Part shown: positions 12,966 through 25,298 of the stretch, piece after piece
Position numbering within the stretch: position 1 is the first letter of the stretch
Layout of the letters: each line of letters begins with the position of its first letter
Assembly: GCA_002633005.1 (NCBI GenBank)
Contig: NMRA01000198.1
Location: 8,045 to 72,044 of the forward strand
Length of the DNA stretch: 64,000 nucleotides
Direction of reading: 5' to 3'
Origin: Phoronis australis
Taxonomy: Eukaryota > Phoronida > Phoronidae
Notes under the pieces: generated by a model
The model's input: only the letters and a program-made list of their open reading frames with translations
What the model was told of the DNA's origin: nothing
Databases searched by the model: none
Translations under genes and position numbers: made by a program

Positions 12966-13689
12966 GGCGATTGGATGAGTTGGTGATGTCCTTAAACACT
13001 GTGACTATAGGACTATGATAGATGAACAAGTCGGGACACATCGGCCAGCGGTCAACACTGGAGTACTCTTGACCAATATGAGCTCTGCTCTTTTAATCTC
13101 ATTGTTGCTGTTTCGCTTGGACATTGCTTGAAATGCAGAATATGTCTTTGATTCGCTGTGTACTTGAAAATAAACGTAGTGTAAGAAAACTTTTATAAAT
13201 TGTGCCAGTATACATATTGGAACCATTCAAATATTACGTCATTTAAAATTTGCCCATTATCTTGCTGACCCCCTCCCGTCTTCACCAGTCATGTCCGCCT
13301 TGCCACCCCTCTCTAACCAGACCTTTCTACATGTAGCTGCCCCTCCTGTCTAGCCACTAATTATGTTACAGCCAAAACACCATTTGAGTGATATTAAATG
13401 CATAACGTTTACGTGCACATTGTTTAATTTTCTGTTTTGATGACAAAATGACCTTCAGAGGAAGACGTGACAACTTTGTCATCAAGGGCATTATACTGTT
13501 TTTAACACAGATTTTGTATTGTCTTTGCATTATTTGTGTCATTCAGTGGATGGTGTCACCAAACCTGGAGAACACCCCCTCCCCCCTCCTCCGCGTTCTG
13601 TCATGGATCATCATCGTTTCCAAAGCCACTCCCCATTCAGTGATGACATGATGTGTAAACTATCCCATTGTAAGGGGAAGTGAAGATTT

Positions 13690-14130
13690 AACCGTCAACT
13701 TCTAGTATCTGCTTGAGCATACGGACGTCATCAGAAATGAATTCACAATCATGTCTGGTTGAGTTGACAGACCACATCAGATATCAGCTCAGTGTGTGCT
13801 AGAACATACAAACAACATCAGACATTATCTTGCATTATCTACATGAGAATACAGACGGAATCCGACATCAGCTCACAGCGTCTGCTTGAAGTTACGGACC
13901 ACATCAGACAGTTCACAGTGTCTGGTTGAGTACAAAGACCACACCATATATAGTGTCTGCCTGAGGATACGGATAACATGAGAAATTGGCTCACACAGTC
14001 TGCTTGAGCATACAGACAGCATCAGACATTGGTTCACAGGTGTCTACCTTATCATACAGACGACCACATCGGACCTAAGCTCACAGTGTCTGCTAGAGGA
14101 TGCAGATTGTACCAGACATTACCTCACAAT
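13690..14130. repeat. Diverged tandem repeat, unit about 55-60 bp
   Basis: Seven or so imperfect units share 'tctgcttgag.ata.ggac', 'catcagacat' and 'ctcacagtgtctg'. The units have drifted strongly, so this is an old array. It is intergenic, between the RBM45-like and CISD3-like genes. Confidence 0.7.
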
Positions 14131-14529
14131 ATGTTAACCATATTGTGTGACACTGAAGCAGCATAAACAGTCAACTTATTCAACTTCACATACTTATATT
14201 GTTTACCTTTTTAATGCCTTTTATTTCATACTCCAACTTTCAAAGATGAAAAATATTCTTTGGATGTGATCAACATTCCGACACATTTATGACAAAGGCA
14301 CTCAGTCTTCAATGTCTCATACTTTCACATTTGTGTAGTACTACTGGCACATGCATCATTGATTATAATAATAAACTTTATTTATAGTGCAAAGGTTGGA
14401 TCAATTTTCTTATTTGACCAGAACTGAATTAAATGTTTGCAAATTACTGTCATCTCTGTCCTCATATCTACCTAGAGGGAGCTTCACGTTTCTGTCAAGT
14501 AGAGAATTTACCCTGCAATATTTGAAGAA

Positions 14530-15070
14530 TGCAACTACTGGTATGCCACTTAGCGGCAATTTTAATTGTTTTGTGTTTGTTTTTTTAATCTAAGTGCCTT
14601 AACAGATCTTAACAAAATTTGGCAGACGTGTACGTCAGGGAGAGCTGTGATCCGACAATTTTCGGACTTCTCTTTCTTTACGTGCACCACCTAGTGGCAG
14701 CTATAGTATCTTGGTGTTCGTTTTTGGTATGCTTTTCTGTATCTGCCAATCAGTTTAAAGAAAGTTTATTAATTTACCTGAAATGTTCCTAGTCCAAATA
14801 CCACTTTGCCCTCAAGTAACAGATTTAGTTTTTGTGCCTACTTCGATATCTGTCATGTTTAATGAAATTTGACTGATGGTTTTCCAGTTAAGAAAGCATG
14901 TCCAACACTTTTTGATAAGTTAGGCTAATGTTATGCCCACTAGTGACAGTTTAAGTTTTAGCCCTGTTTCGATATCTACCAAGTTAGCTTAAGCGTTGTC
15001 ATGAAATTTGACAAGATTTCTAATGATTTCCACACGAACCCTGCTGTTGGTATGTCATCTGGAAGTGGGT
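14530..15070. repeat. Diverged repeat with 'ccac.tagtggcag' cores
   Basis: Loosely repeated blocks combine 'gatatctaccaagttagc', 'gaaatttgac' and a near-palindromic core such as 'ccacctagtggcag' (14687-14700) or 'cccactagtgacag' (near 14938). The layout recalls the longer array inside POLR1B at 46.9-48.5 kb. Common origin is possible but not shown. Confidence 0.45.
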
Positions 15071-16625
15071 TTTATTTTACTCTGCTACCAACCTGGAAGG
15101 ATCATTATGGAATTTGTAGGTGTGTTCCTGTTAGAGAAAACACTAATTAGTTGTCTTTCAGATGTAACCAACTAGCACTGTGGCGTGTTATTTATGGACA
15201 TTCACAGAGAGGTGTTTTGGGTAACATACTGTAAATTTGTAGTTATTTGCATACGTGTTAGTATTTCTAGTACAGTAATCTGCATACTTATTAGCCAATG
15301 ACTGGCCCATGTTACGTGTCTTGCTCATCCCTGAATAGTTGCAACATAAGCACATTCAGGATTATATTACGTTTTAAAGTAGATCACACATTATAAATTT
15401 TCTTGGTGTATGCTGATCTGTGTCATGTTGTAGCTCTATTGGATTTGCCATTAGTCATATAACCTGGTTCCAGGATGTAATCCCTGAACTCAATTTCCCA
15501 ACTGGCAGTACATACGGAGAGTTTGTTGTAGGTAGACACCGTAAAGAGTATTTATGGATTGCGATGTCAACTTCCGATTTTGGGAATGCTTTATGTTTGA
15601 GTGTGTCAATTGTTGTAATCATTGAGTAATTTACTCTAACAAGTGCCTAAACTTTGAAGTCGTGGAATTTTCCTTTAAACTGGGGAGTTTTCTGGTCAGT
15701 AATTGGTCCCGCTTAAGGTATGGAGAATATTCTAAGGTTCACCGTACAAGGAAATTGACGGTGATTTTGTTATAAAATGAAAAATGTCAAGTGTAAATAA
15801 GGATTAAACATTCATCCCCATAAATAACAATGCACTCAGTAACAGAATACACTAAATCTAATTCAGGTTCAAGTTGGGAGATTAAAGCTAGTTCCCTGGT
15901 CATGTACTTACTACAAAAATGCACTTTGGTTTGAATGTCATGTTTCAAATTTGCTTTTAACTAACCCTTCCATGCTAAAACAGGCAGTCAAGATCCAGCA
16001 TGACCCGATGACCTCTGCGTCTGGAGTTAGGGTCAACCCAGGATTAACCACCATGTGAAGAGGCTACAGGTCAAGCTATGCCAAGGTTAACCTATGCACT
16101 TCAAGGTGACCACGTGATCCAGGAAGATTTACTCTCTGGTGAAATCCCATTTGGTAGGTGCAGCATGAGTAACAACATTAGTAAGGAGGAATTATGTAAC
16201 AGGGCTTGGAAATTCCTCTTTTTTAGTTTCGATTTTCTCTTATTCAATTTCCAGTTTCCTCTTTTTTGCATCTCTTTTTTATCATTGCAAAAACGTTTAT
16301 TTCAGTTAAATTTTACAACAAAAGAATATATTTATCACACAAGCCTGTTTGTTTATGGAACGACACCTCACCTGGAAAATTGTCCTCGTTTTTGTCATTG
16401 GTCATTCTAAGCCCTGATCTAAGTGCAACACATAACGGCTCTTGTCAGCCCTGTGTCGTCTTTATGCACAGGTTCACATTACCTTTGGACTGGGACCCCA
16501 TGTGGATATACAGTTTTAATGACTCGGCAAAAATTAATCTGACTTTAATCACTTATATGTAAGCATGAAAAGTCTGGCCCCAATTCAAGGTACACACTTT
16601 AGCAGATCTCTGGACTTGGGAAGAA

Positions 16626-16755
16626 TTGACAGATCATTATTACTTGAGACCAGGCGTTGTGCATAAACTGGCAAATCATTATTACTTGAGACCAGGCACT
16701 GTGCATAAACTGATAGATTATTATTGCTCGAGACCAGGCACTGTGCATAAACTGG
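16626..16755. repeat. Three-copy tandem repeat, unit about 53 bp
   Basis: The sequence 'gaccaggc.ctgtgcataaactg' followed by 'attattactTGAGA'-like text recurs three times with few changes. A more distant 'gagaccaggctttac' lies near 16884. The array is non-coding. Confidence 0.8.
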
Positions 16756-17407
16756 CCCAGGCTAAGTCAGCTTGTGTGCTCAAGCAGTAACAAAGTGTTA
16801 GTTATTCTGGTCTCAAATTGTTCCATATAGTCAAAATTGAGGTGATTTTAGGGCTTCGAAGGACAATGCAGTTGGTTATTGGTCGAGACCAGGCTTTACT
16901 AGTTGTCTTGTCATAGCATGTCACTAATGCACGGACCATAGTCTCAATGATCAACAAGCTGACAGTTCTTAGCAAACTCAGAAATCTCTTCTCATCACCT
17001 TAGTAAGGAACTAGTGGAGACCAATTTCACAACGGTAAGCTGTCAAATCAAAAGCTCATTTCTTGAATGGAACGTGGGTTTAAAGTCACTTAAAGTAGAA
17101 ACAAATGGATCTGTAATCTGTGTAATAGGTGATCTTAATCTTGTTTTAGGAGAAACCTGCATGGAATATGCTGCAGCTGTCGTAGTGGGGGTCCAGAGTG
17201 TTGAAAACCAGCAACAGGCTTCAGGAAAACTGACCTCTGGTTATCCGTTCACAAACAAGGCAATACTAGCAATACACCTGTGTCGACTCTGATAACACTC
17301 AGTCGACAAATTAATTTGTCAGTTCGCTCATCTGGACTGCACACTTGTGCACGGTCTCAAGGAATACCATTCTGTTATGATGGAGAAAAAATTTATCATT
17401 GCTTTCT

Positions 17408-17786
17408 GACATGATGTGGCTAAATCACTTACCAAAAAGCATGGAAGTCTTGCGAGTCGCACCTTTCTGCCCTCTCTCTAAGGGCCTTGTTCACTGACTG
17501 GATTTCCGTTGTGTGGCTGACGTGGTTTTAAAATACTTGCCAGAAAAGAACACTGGTACTCAAGAAAGGTCAAGGGTGCTGTCGACATTAGAACCAGATG
17601 CCCCGATTTGAACAGGGATCGTGGGTTACAGCTCCCAGCAGTGTACGACCCAATTCTAGAACCAAGCCAACCAAATGCGGGAAATCCAGTCAGTAAACAA
17701 GGTCCTTAGAGAGAGGGCGGAAACGTCAGACTCACCAGATTTTTATGCTCTTTAGTAAAGTGATTTATCCATTTAACATCATGCTG
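17408..17786. mobile_element. Foldback (long terminal inverted repeat) element with tRNA-like core
   Basis: Arms of about 95 bp match in inverted orientation. The left arm has 'ccctctctctaagggcctt' and 'actgactggatttcc'. The right arm holds the complementary 'ggaaatccagtcagt' and 'aaggtccttagagagaggg', and the outer 'tgg.taaatcactt' is also shared. Between the arms, minus strand, lies a tRNA-like segment. No transposase is present. The element resembles a foldback or MITE family that captured, or is driven by, a Pol III-type sequence. Confidence 0.7.
17590..17670 (-). other. tRNA-like (SINE-type) segment
   Basis: On the minus strand 'ccctgttcaaatcgggg' forms a T-arm: CCCTG pairs with CGGGG around the loop TTCAAAT, and overlaps a box B-like sequence. 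Upstream 'tggttctagaattgg' is a weak box A. TGGG and CCCA could form an anticodon stem. The D-arm and acceptor stem do not close, so this is tRNA-derived rather than a functional tRNA gene. Confidence 0.4.
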
Positions 17787-18950
17787 TTAGTTCTTCACAA
17801 ACCTTGATGTTGATTTCTCATCTGAGTAAAAAACAAGTTTGACCAGTTTTAGAGCAGTAAGGGGTCTAAACAAACAATTGGCTTCATGGATGGAGCATAG
17901 GATTATTGCTGTAATAAGTCTGCATTATGACTTACATGAATGGTGGTGTGGGTATTCACCAAGTAGAGTATTTATTAGTTTTCTGCTGGCCCCAATACAT
18001 ATGTCGTCTTAATTCTTACGTTTCAAACAGTTTTGCATTTGAGTCACTGAACCTCAGACAGTTCACAGGTCAAGGTTTCAGTTGGAGTTTGACAGATAAG
18101 TGATACTGACACTGAAATTTCTTCAAAAACATGAAACAGTTTTTTGGGGGGGATTTCGTAGAACTGTACTTCTCGCTTACCAATGTCATTAAACTATGTT
18201 GAGGGTTTATTAGGTCAAAAACTCGCCAGTCCGCATGATGAAAGGCATGTGTGGTAGTGAAACAGTTCAGCTGTTTTAAGTTAAAAGTTGTCATTTTAGT
18301 CGTCATTTTCACCTAACTATTTGCTCAAACAGAGGCTTGTTACTAAAAATGTCACAAAAATCTTCACTTGGCAATATCTTACCTGTGCTGAGGACATACA
18401 CTTGATTGCAAGGAAGCCTGTACAACAAATTGGAAAGTATTTTTATGTATGTTTATTCTGAACATAAATACTTAGTTTATCACAACCAAGCCACACCTGT
18501 CAAAAACAATTTGATTTTGGCCACCTTCTAATTACACATGTATAATATCTCTCATCTCGTTCCATTCTCGGATTAGAACTAAGTTAAAACTTCCTCGTTG
18601 CTTCAGGCCACGCCCATTATTGTGACTTGTCCGTCACAGTGGGTTACTTCTAGCCACAATTGGAAGAATTCCAGGCGATTCATTAAAACAAGTTTTAATT
18701 CAAAGAAAGGGTATGAACATGACGACATTGCTTTTGAAGAGCTTCTGAAGGAAGATGTCATTTATAACAACAAGACTTGGTTTTTAACAGCCGTAACAAT
18801 GCAAAAAAGTCTATGTGAAGTCAAAATGGTAAATAACTGTAATCCTGTCAAAAACACATCAACAATTAATAAAATCAAGCTTCAGACTTCCTCTTGTATT
18901 CTGTTACAGGCCATCACTGTGTACGCCATCCAAACTACACTGGGGAGTTG

Positions 18951-21852
18951 CTATCGTATAGCGGTTTGAATGTCCTCACGTTTGTGCGTACCATCACAAT
19001 ATGGCCGATTGTTACTCTGTTTACAGTTACACAGCCAGACATCTTTGGTCTCGTCAACTTGGAATCTGATAGGACGATATTTGGGAACCCTTTTTACGTA
19101 GGCTGTGCCATCAAGTTTCCTGTGACGCCCATCGCAAAATGGCTAAAATAAAAGAATGCATAGTTTTCTTAAAATTTGATGCAATGCATTTTTGTCTCAC
19201 TCCTTCCACCCTGCTGAGTTCATTGATGTTCAATATGTACAGCAATAAATTTATTTTAAAACTACATACATTTTATATGTCTGACATTATTTGGCTCAGT
19301 TGCTCAGCCAAGGAAGTATATTCACTCGGTCTTGGGCCTCGTGAAAATTGTGACTGTAGGAAATAAGGTTAGTAACATGCACAACGAGTTGAAATGTGCC
19401 CACAAATGCCTGACAAATGGAGTGATTATAGAGGTGTATGAACATTCGATGGTGCAGAAAAAGTCTAACCCATCCAAAAATAGCAAGGCAACCCAATTTT
19501 GTCAGATTTCTGAAACTCCCTCAGGAAACTCCAGATACATGTACACAGGCCAGTGTAAAAAATAAAACTGCCACAAGCACGACAGTCGTATCCATTCAAA
19601 AGAAGTCATCTGATGTCATATTCATATGTACACAAAAGTGCAAAATTCCAATAACATTCTGCGAGGGGCTTGGCAGCCTGCCAGCTAGCTGTATGGATAC
19701 AGCTAAGTACCACTTTGTATATTTAGTACGGTATACAGCTTTGTACCAAGGCTAGGGACTTGTTAGATACAGCTGCAGCTGAGAACAAAAAAATGCCAAT
19801 AGGGGGCACCACAATAGTTGGGACTGTACAAAAATCTATATCAATCACGCCCTGACGAATAGGACCACACCAGCCAATTACATATATCATGTGAATGGTT
19901 TGATAAAAATAAAGGCAAAAACAAAACGGACTAGGACATGCATGGCCATACACCTAGTGCATCCAGAAATGGAAAGGTATTCTCGTCTCCTTAATAGAAA
20001 CCTTTTTGTAAAATTTTATGAAAATCCAACAAGGGATTGTGAAGATACTGCACTTAACATTAAAAAATAAAATTGGCGTTACACGGCACAGTAGTAGTCC
20101 TCCCTTGTCACATTCATAGAAAAACATGTCAAACTTCACAAACATCCTACAATGGGTTGTGAAAATACAGCCACGAAAACAAAAACATATCAAAAGGCAC
20201 CACAGTAGTCGGAGCAGTCTGAAAATCAACAACAGGTGTGGACTTTTCACATTTACTTAAAATGTTCCACTTAGTAAGTCCCACAGCTGCAGTACTGTAC
20301 ACAAGTTGATCTGGACAGGGAACTAGCAACTTAAATCTTCGGAGATTTCCCGCGATGATAATCTGTAATACGATTCAACTGTACTAAATAAAACAGCTGA
20401 CAGATGGTGTCAAGGACATGTACTTCACCTGATTACGACTGTGGCCACAGGAACACCAGGCATATGTCTTGCCACCTTCTGCTGTCCATTTAAATGGCTT
20501 TTTGTCATAGATTTTCCCTTTTGGATATTCCTCATCATATTCTCCTGTAGTCATTTTAAACGAGAAACAAACTTAGGGTTAGAACACATCAGTTGGGAAG
20601 TTGAATTTCTACCAATGTCCAAAGCCCTGTCAACATTCGCTTTGAGTCAATAATATCCAAACAGTGCAAATACGCTGCCCAATGAGTGAATTTATACTCT
20701 TTATTTGAACATTCACAATTCAAATTAGGAAGACAAAGTGAGCAGGGTAACAGTCCATTCACTGTAAATTTAACTAGACAAAAGAAACCAGACTATTTGA
20801 AGCCCACTGATTTGAGCACAAAGTGAAAGATTCCAAGTCTAAACAAACCCGTAATTTAACCCAGTTGGCATAAATTCTTGATTCACCATCGAGCAGTGTG
20901 GATTCACGATGTCACTTCTCACAGTTGCAATGCTATTTAGAAGGTAATCTTGGCGCATCATACAAGTCGTGATAATGGTCATTTGACGACTGAATAATAT
21001 TTAATGTATGAATTATAAAGAGAATACTTTATTTCAATTTTCTTTACAACTTAATTGTACATAGCACATAATTATATCCACCTTAACATTTCCAATTGGA
21101 AATCAGAAAGAAGTGGCTACTAACAATTATAAAGAAATTTAGATAAATTTTTAAAAACGCCAAAACCTGTAGTACCGGTAGAGCGATTCCACAAGAAATC
21201 AAAATGTTGCATCCATGTAATCAACACTCCCAGTTTGATGGAGATTCTGGAATAACTTTCAAAGCACAGATATATTCCATAATCTCCAGAACAATCCAGC
21301 AAACCCATCAAGTCATCCACACTTAGAGGAAGCCAGGGTGACCAAATAGTCAAAAATCAAAACCACACCGTATGTAAAATCAAGTCCGAGCAGCAAAGCC
21401 TGCAGCCAAGGAGGGTGCTACACATGTGAATGTAACCCTCACTAACAGCTAAGGTGATCTAAAGGAGCAGCCCAAAGATGGTGATACGGATGCTAAGGTA
21501 ACCCCCATCAGCAACCGAGGTGCACTGACAACCACGGGTGTTGAAAGAAGGTCAAGTATGACAATTGGTACTAAGAACAATAAAGTACATGTTACCAAAG
21601 AGTCTTTAAGTACAACAACTGTTTAACATTTCGGAAGTACATAGAGCTTGCGATCTAATTAAAAATCTTGAACTTCTCTTTAAACACCGCTTTGATGGCA
21701 GTGCAAGTGGATTTCAACAAATGAAAAGGTTTTTGAAACTTACCTGGAAATTTCTCCTTTTCGAACCTGTCACTTGCTAAGTCTCTTTTGAATGTTTGCT
21801 TGACAGGGTCCCATTTATCTGGGTCCATGTTTTTATAGCGTCGTAACCCCAT
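18951..21852 (-). CDS. CISD3: CISD3-like CDGSH iron-sulfur protein, mitochondrial
   Basis: Exons in gene order: 21855-21744 (first ATG 21852-21850), 20544-20429, 19142-18951. They join in phase to 138 aa from that ATG. Two CDGSH motifs are present: 'CSCGHSRNQPFCDGRH' and 'CNCKQSNNRPYCDGTH'. Each has the three-Cys, one-His ligand set of a 2Fe-2S cluster. The block 'KGKIYDKKPFKW' and 'GGKTYAWC' before the first motif is typical of the double-CDGSH, matrix-located CISD3 (MiNT, also called Miner2) subfamily. The first exon opens directly after an acceptor-like AG with one codon before the ATG, so an upstream exon carrying a mitochondrial presequence is likely and the true start may lie further up. 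An oddity is Arg where Ser or Thr usually stands in the first motif (CDGRH). The gene is convergent with the RBM45-like gene. Confidence 0.88.
19330..20330. repeat. Interspersed repeat in CISD3 intron, related to the POLR1B intron array
   Basis: 'gaaatgtgcccacaaatg' near 19390 matches 'gaaatgtgcccacgaatg' near 46929. 'aatgccaatagggggcacc' (CTCF-like core 19796-19809) followed by 'accacaatagt' matches the 'ccacagtagtc' text of the array at 47 kb. Phrases such as 'attttatgaaaatccaacaagg' and 'gtgaagatac' recur inside the segment. It is an older, more decayed copy of the same family. Confidence 0.55.
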
Positions 21853-21855
21853 GAC

Positions 21856-24800
21856 CTAAAACAAATTTAATTATGAGTTTTAAAATCCCTGCGTGTCAGT
21901 AGTATATAATTTGAAATCAATGAGTAAATTCCCGTTACAAAAGCATGATAGTGATGCAAGTAAATGACATTTCATAGATTATTTTACAGTTAAAATGAAC
22001 AATGTAGCTGTTTGAATATCGGAGTTACAAAACTTTCACACAGTCGAACATGCTACATTTTCGTGTAAGCAACATTACTGCAAATCGATATTTTAGTGAA
22101 CTGAACAACCACCCTTCATTCTTGACAGTTTTGCACACACCAATCAATGACCAGCTATCTTTTTACATTTCCCTACACATCAAGCTGGCTGGTACCCACT
22201 TCCTAATCTTGGTGCACTGCTGTAAAAATACAAACATACTGCTTTGGAATGATGTGGGTAAAGAACTGGTGAAATAAAAACTGACAAAATTTATTTCATT
22301 TAAAACTACTCCAAGTTAAGCAAACTAACATAAGGCACCGTCATACAAGCGACAATGTCCTGGGGAGTTGTGGTCAGTTTGAATGGTTAACTTTCATTGG
22401 TTTTGGATTAAATTTAACAGTGCCAGTTAACTTCGCAGTAAATAGGTGGATTTAACAGCGGAGTGTCAACGCTGTAGTGTGGTATGAACGGTCAACTTCA
22501 GTCTCATCAAAACTATCACCAGGGGCCACTGATATCAATTAATGGACAGTGTACTTATTAATAGCTGCTTATATTTTCCTCAAATAATCATCAATAGAAT
22601 TAGAAACAAGTTTTGTTTCAATTAGCATAAAGTCATGTAAGTGTTCTCAAATGGTCACATTAAAAAAAATCTTGGCATGCAGGGGATGCATTACTTTGAG
22701 GACCATGAAAATAGATTGAAATCTGATGGTCAATTTCTGTTTTCACTGACTATTCAATTCACAGTTCTTTTTTCACAATTAGTTTGCACACAGTTCAGAA
22801 CAAGAAGTGGTTGCAATTTGTTAGTACTTTTGACTATTTTAGTACCAGTGAAGGAAAATTCTGAAGGAGCATTTCTTCAGCGAACTTGTCACCATCTTTC
22901 GAAAGACATCTCTTCTCTAAACCAAAAAAACAAGCAAATGGCACGTGTCCTGTCAAATGGAAAAGAGGGATTTCAGCAAACTACAAGTCACCAATGTCAC
23001 CTTAGATTGGGTTTGGTGACCTGGGAAAAATTCGGTGGCCACTGCAAGTATCAAAGTCAGACAATAATTCCTGCTAAATTCATTACAATGTTCATGCTGA
23101 TCGATTTCCCAAGCTTTAAATTACTGTTAAACAGTTTTCCTAGATATATTTGATTCACAATTATTCCATTGATTTTATGAAATCGCACAGCCTCCACGCT
23201 TAGGGCATTTACAGGGAAATCAGAGCAGTGGTTGGTGCTACGTGGCCGTTCGACCGTTTTTTGTTTTTTTGGTCGATTTGTACGCCAGACAGTAATTCTC
23301 AGAATTGATTTGGACACCTAAGATTTTCACTGGGATTTTCCCCAGGTCACCAAATGCGATTTGGCATTTAGCTAAGCGTCGACCGCTGGATCTCCTTTTT
23401 ATGACATCTTTACCAACATTGATTCCTAACAATGTTTTGATTGTGAGTAATAGACATGCGCAGCTAGTTGGCTGACTAAATAGTTTCAAAGTTTTAAATC
23501 ACTTTTACATATTCATGCGTTCGCCTTGTCACGTAAATTTTCAGCACGCCGCACTTAGCAAAATTGTCAATTTTAAATGAAACATCAGTGTCACGTTAAA
23601 GTTCATAGGCCCATTCATTATACTCACCAGCCCAATGCATACATGTCAACTCTAATGGATTACCCTAAGTTTTACGGATGGTATGGCATGCTAAGTCCTT
23701 ACAGCCACAAGGAAAGAATTTTACAGGTTTGTTCAAAAGTATTTCTAAGTTTATATAAACTTTTTAATCAATGCTAGATTTAGATTGACCTTTCACTAAC
23801 AGACTTTTTAATTGGCAAACAAAATAATAAAACATTACATTTTTGGCTAAGTTAATGTTTAGATCGCACCTAATTCTTAAAATTTTCTATTTGCGGACTC
23901 CCCCAATTTTCCCAATTTGATCCACTGCTGTGACCTTATTACGGCTCACCAGAAGTGGCCACTTACGTTTTTGGAGTCTGTAAGTAAAGGGCTATCCAAC
24001 AAAGAAAGGAGTTTTGAACTTGGAGTCAAAAATTTTTAAGGTGCTAAAAGCTATATTCGACAGACAGCGTGAGGAAAAGATGCCTTAATGGATTGAAATT
24101 GTGTTCTGGAGACACGTGGCTTAAAAAAGCCTATCATACTTTAATATACCACTTAAAATTGCAAAAAATGAATATCATTCTTATAGTAGTTTACCCACTT
24201 TACATTGCATGCCCCCGTAGCATGATGCATCATATTCACAATGGATTGTAGGTAAAATCCTATCCAACGCCGACAACACTCTTACATACACCACAAGCAA
24301 AGCACGTGACCTCACACCTCGTGAATATCTCGCGCATAGGTATACAATTTCTACGGTCTCGCCTCTTTTGAATGCAGCCGTGCAAAATTGGGTCCAATAC
24401 ATCCAACAAATCTCCACTTAGGTGCGCATTCATTATTTTTTGCTATTCATGAAAATTTCCATTACAAGATTTTTCCCCCGATCGCCACCCCCCCTCCAAT
24501 CGCCAACACAAAATTAATGTCATTAAAAAATAGTCTTCCTCGAGTAAACTAAATTATTTAACGATGTTCGAAAAAATAGCATTCTGCCGTTATTCTGCTG
24601 CTAAAGTTGAGGAGCGATCTTTAGCGTCGGCTTTCGGTGCCATGAAATATTGCGTCACCTATTGGCCAGTTTTTTTTTTCGCCGATTCTTCAATCAACTG
24701 CTCTTCTTTCACGAGGTTGCGTACACGTCACAACAAATTCTCGGAATTTGGTTTCACTTCATTATAAATTTTTAGAATTTTGATACCGAAAAACCGAATT

Positions 24801-25070
24801 TCAGAAGAAATTTTGCTGACTGCCAAGCTATTATCATATCCCGAGAGATGTCGCAAAAATTTAGGAAATGGTGCGTGCGCATGACATGAGCGCACTGTTT
24901 TCAAAACGACAGCATACTTTTCATTGTTAGAAAAGGCGGAGAGTTACATAAGAAAATGACGTTTATTGCATTTTTTTTCACTTAAACGGCTATAACGGGC
25001 AAGGTGAGTGTCGTTTGATTCCCAGATTTTGCATGCACCCCGTCTGGTCTTTAGCTTCATGTTGATAGAC
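21856..25070. other. Stretch without a supported gene
   Basis: The longest open frame (22641-23153, +) resembles no family and has no gene-like composition. The remainder is AT-rich non-coding DNA, probably intron or 5' flank of the CISD3-like gene. Confidence 0.45.
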
Positions 25071-25142
25071 GTTTCACGGCGAGGTGACGAGCAGAACTAC
25101 CATAGCTGTGTGTAGTTTCGAGTCTACGGAAGAAATACACAC

Positions 25143-25298
25143 AGTGATACCTAGCTGTATTTTGACGACAGTCTTCATACAACTAGCTGGCTGGTAGGCA
25201 ACACGTAGCCCCTTGGTTGGCCATTTAGGGGCGACAATACTTCCCATCGCTTTCTGTAAGCATTTCATCCCATGTACTTTAAACAAGTGGAAGGCCAT
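25143..25298 (-). other. Possible first exon of the CISD3-like gene (presequence-like)
   Basis: From ATG 25298-25296 the minus strand encodes about 52 residues with many Lys, Arg and His and no Asp or Glu, starting 'MAFHLFKVHGMKCLQKAMG'. This is the composition expected of a mitochondrial targeting peptide. A weak GTGTGT donor after 25143 would join in phase 0 to the exon at 21855. A better-looking donor at 25150-25149 has the wrong phase. The link is conjecture based on composition and phase. Confidence 0.25.

Larger units (their letters stand above)
15071..18950. other. Intergenic stretch between RBM45-like and CISD3-like genes
   Basis: No gene is supported. It contains the short tandem repeat at 16626-16755 and the foldback element at 17408-17786. 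TTTATT at 18452-18457 could be a minus-strand polyadenylation signal for the CISD3-like gene, about 0.5 kb past its stop codon. Confidence 0.5.

Noticed and set aside
17590-17670. Functional tRNA gene
   Set aside because: Only the T-arm is sound; D-arm and acceptor stem do not pair.
22641-23153. 170-residue open frame (+), the longest outside the lectin exon
   Set aside because: No signal peptide, domain or family resemblance; composition like translated AT-rich intergenic DNA; no splice-linked neighbours.
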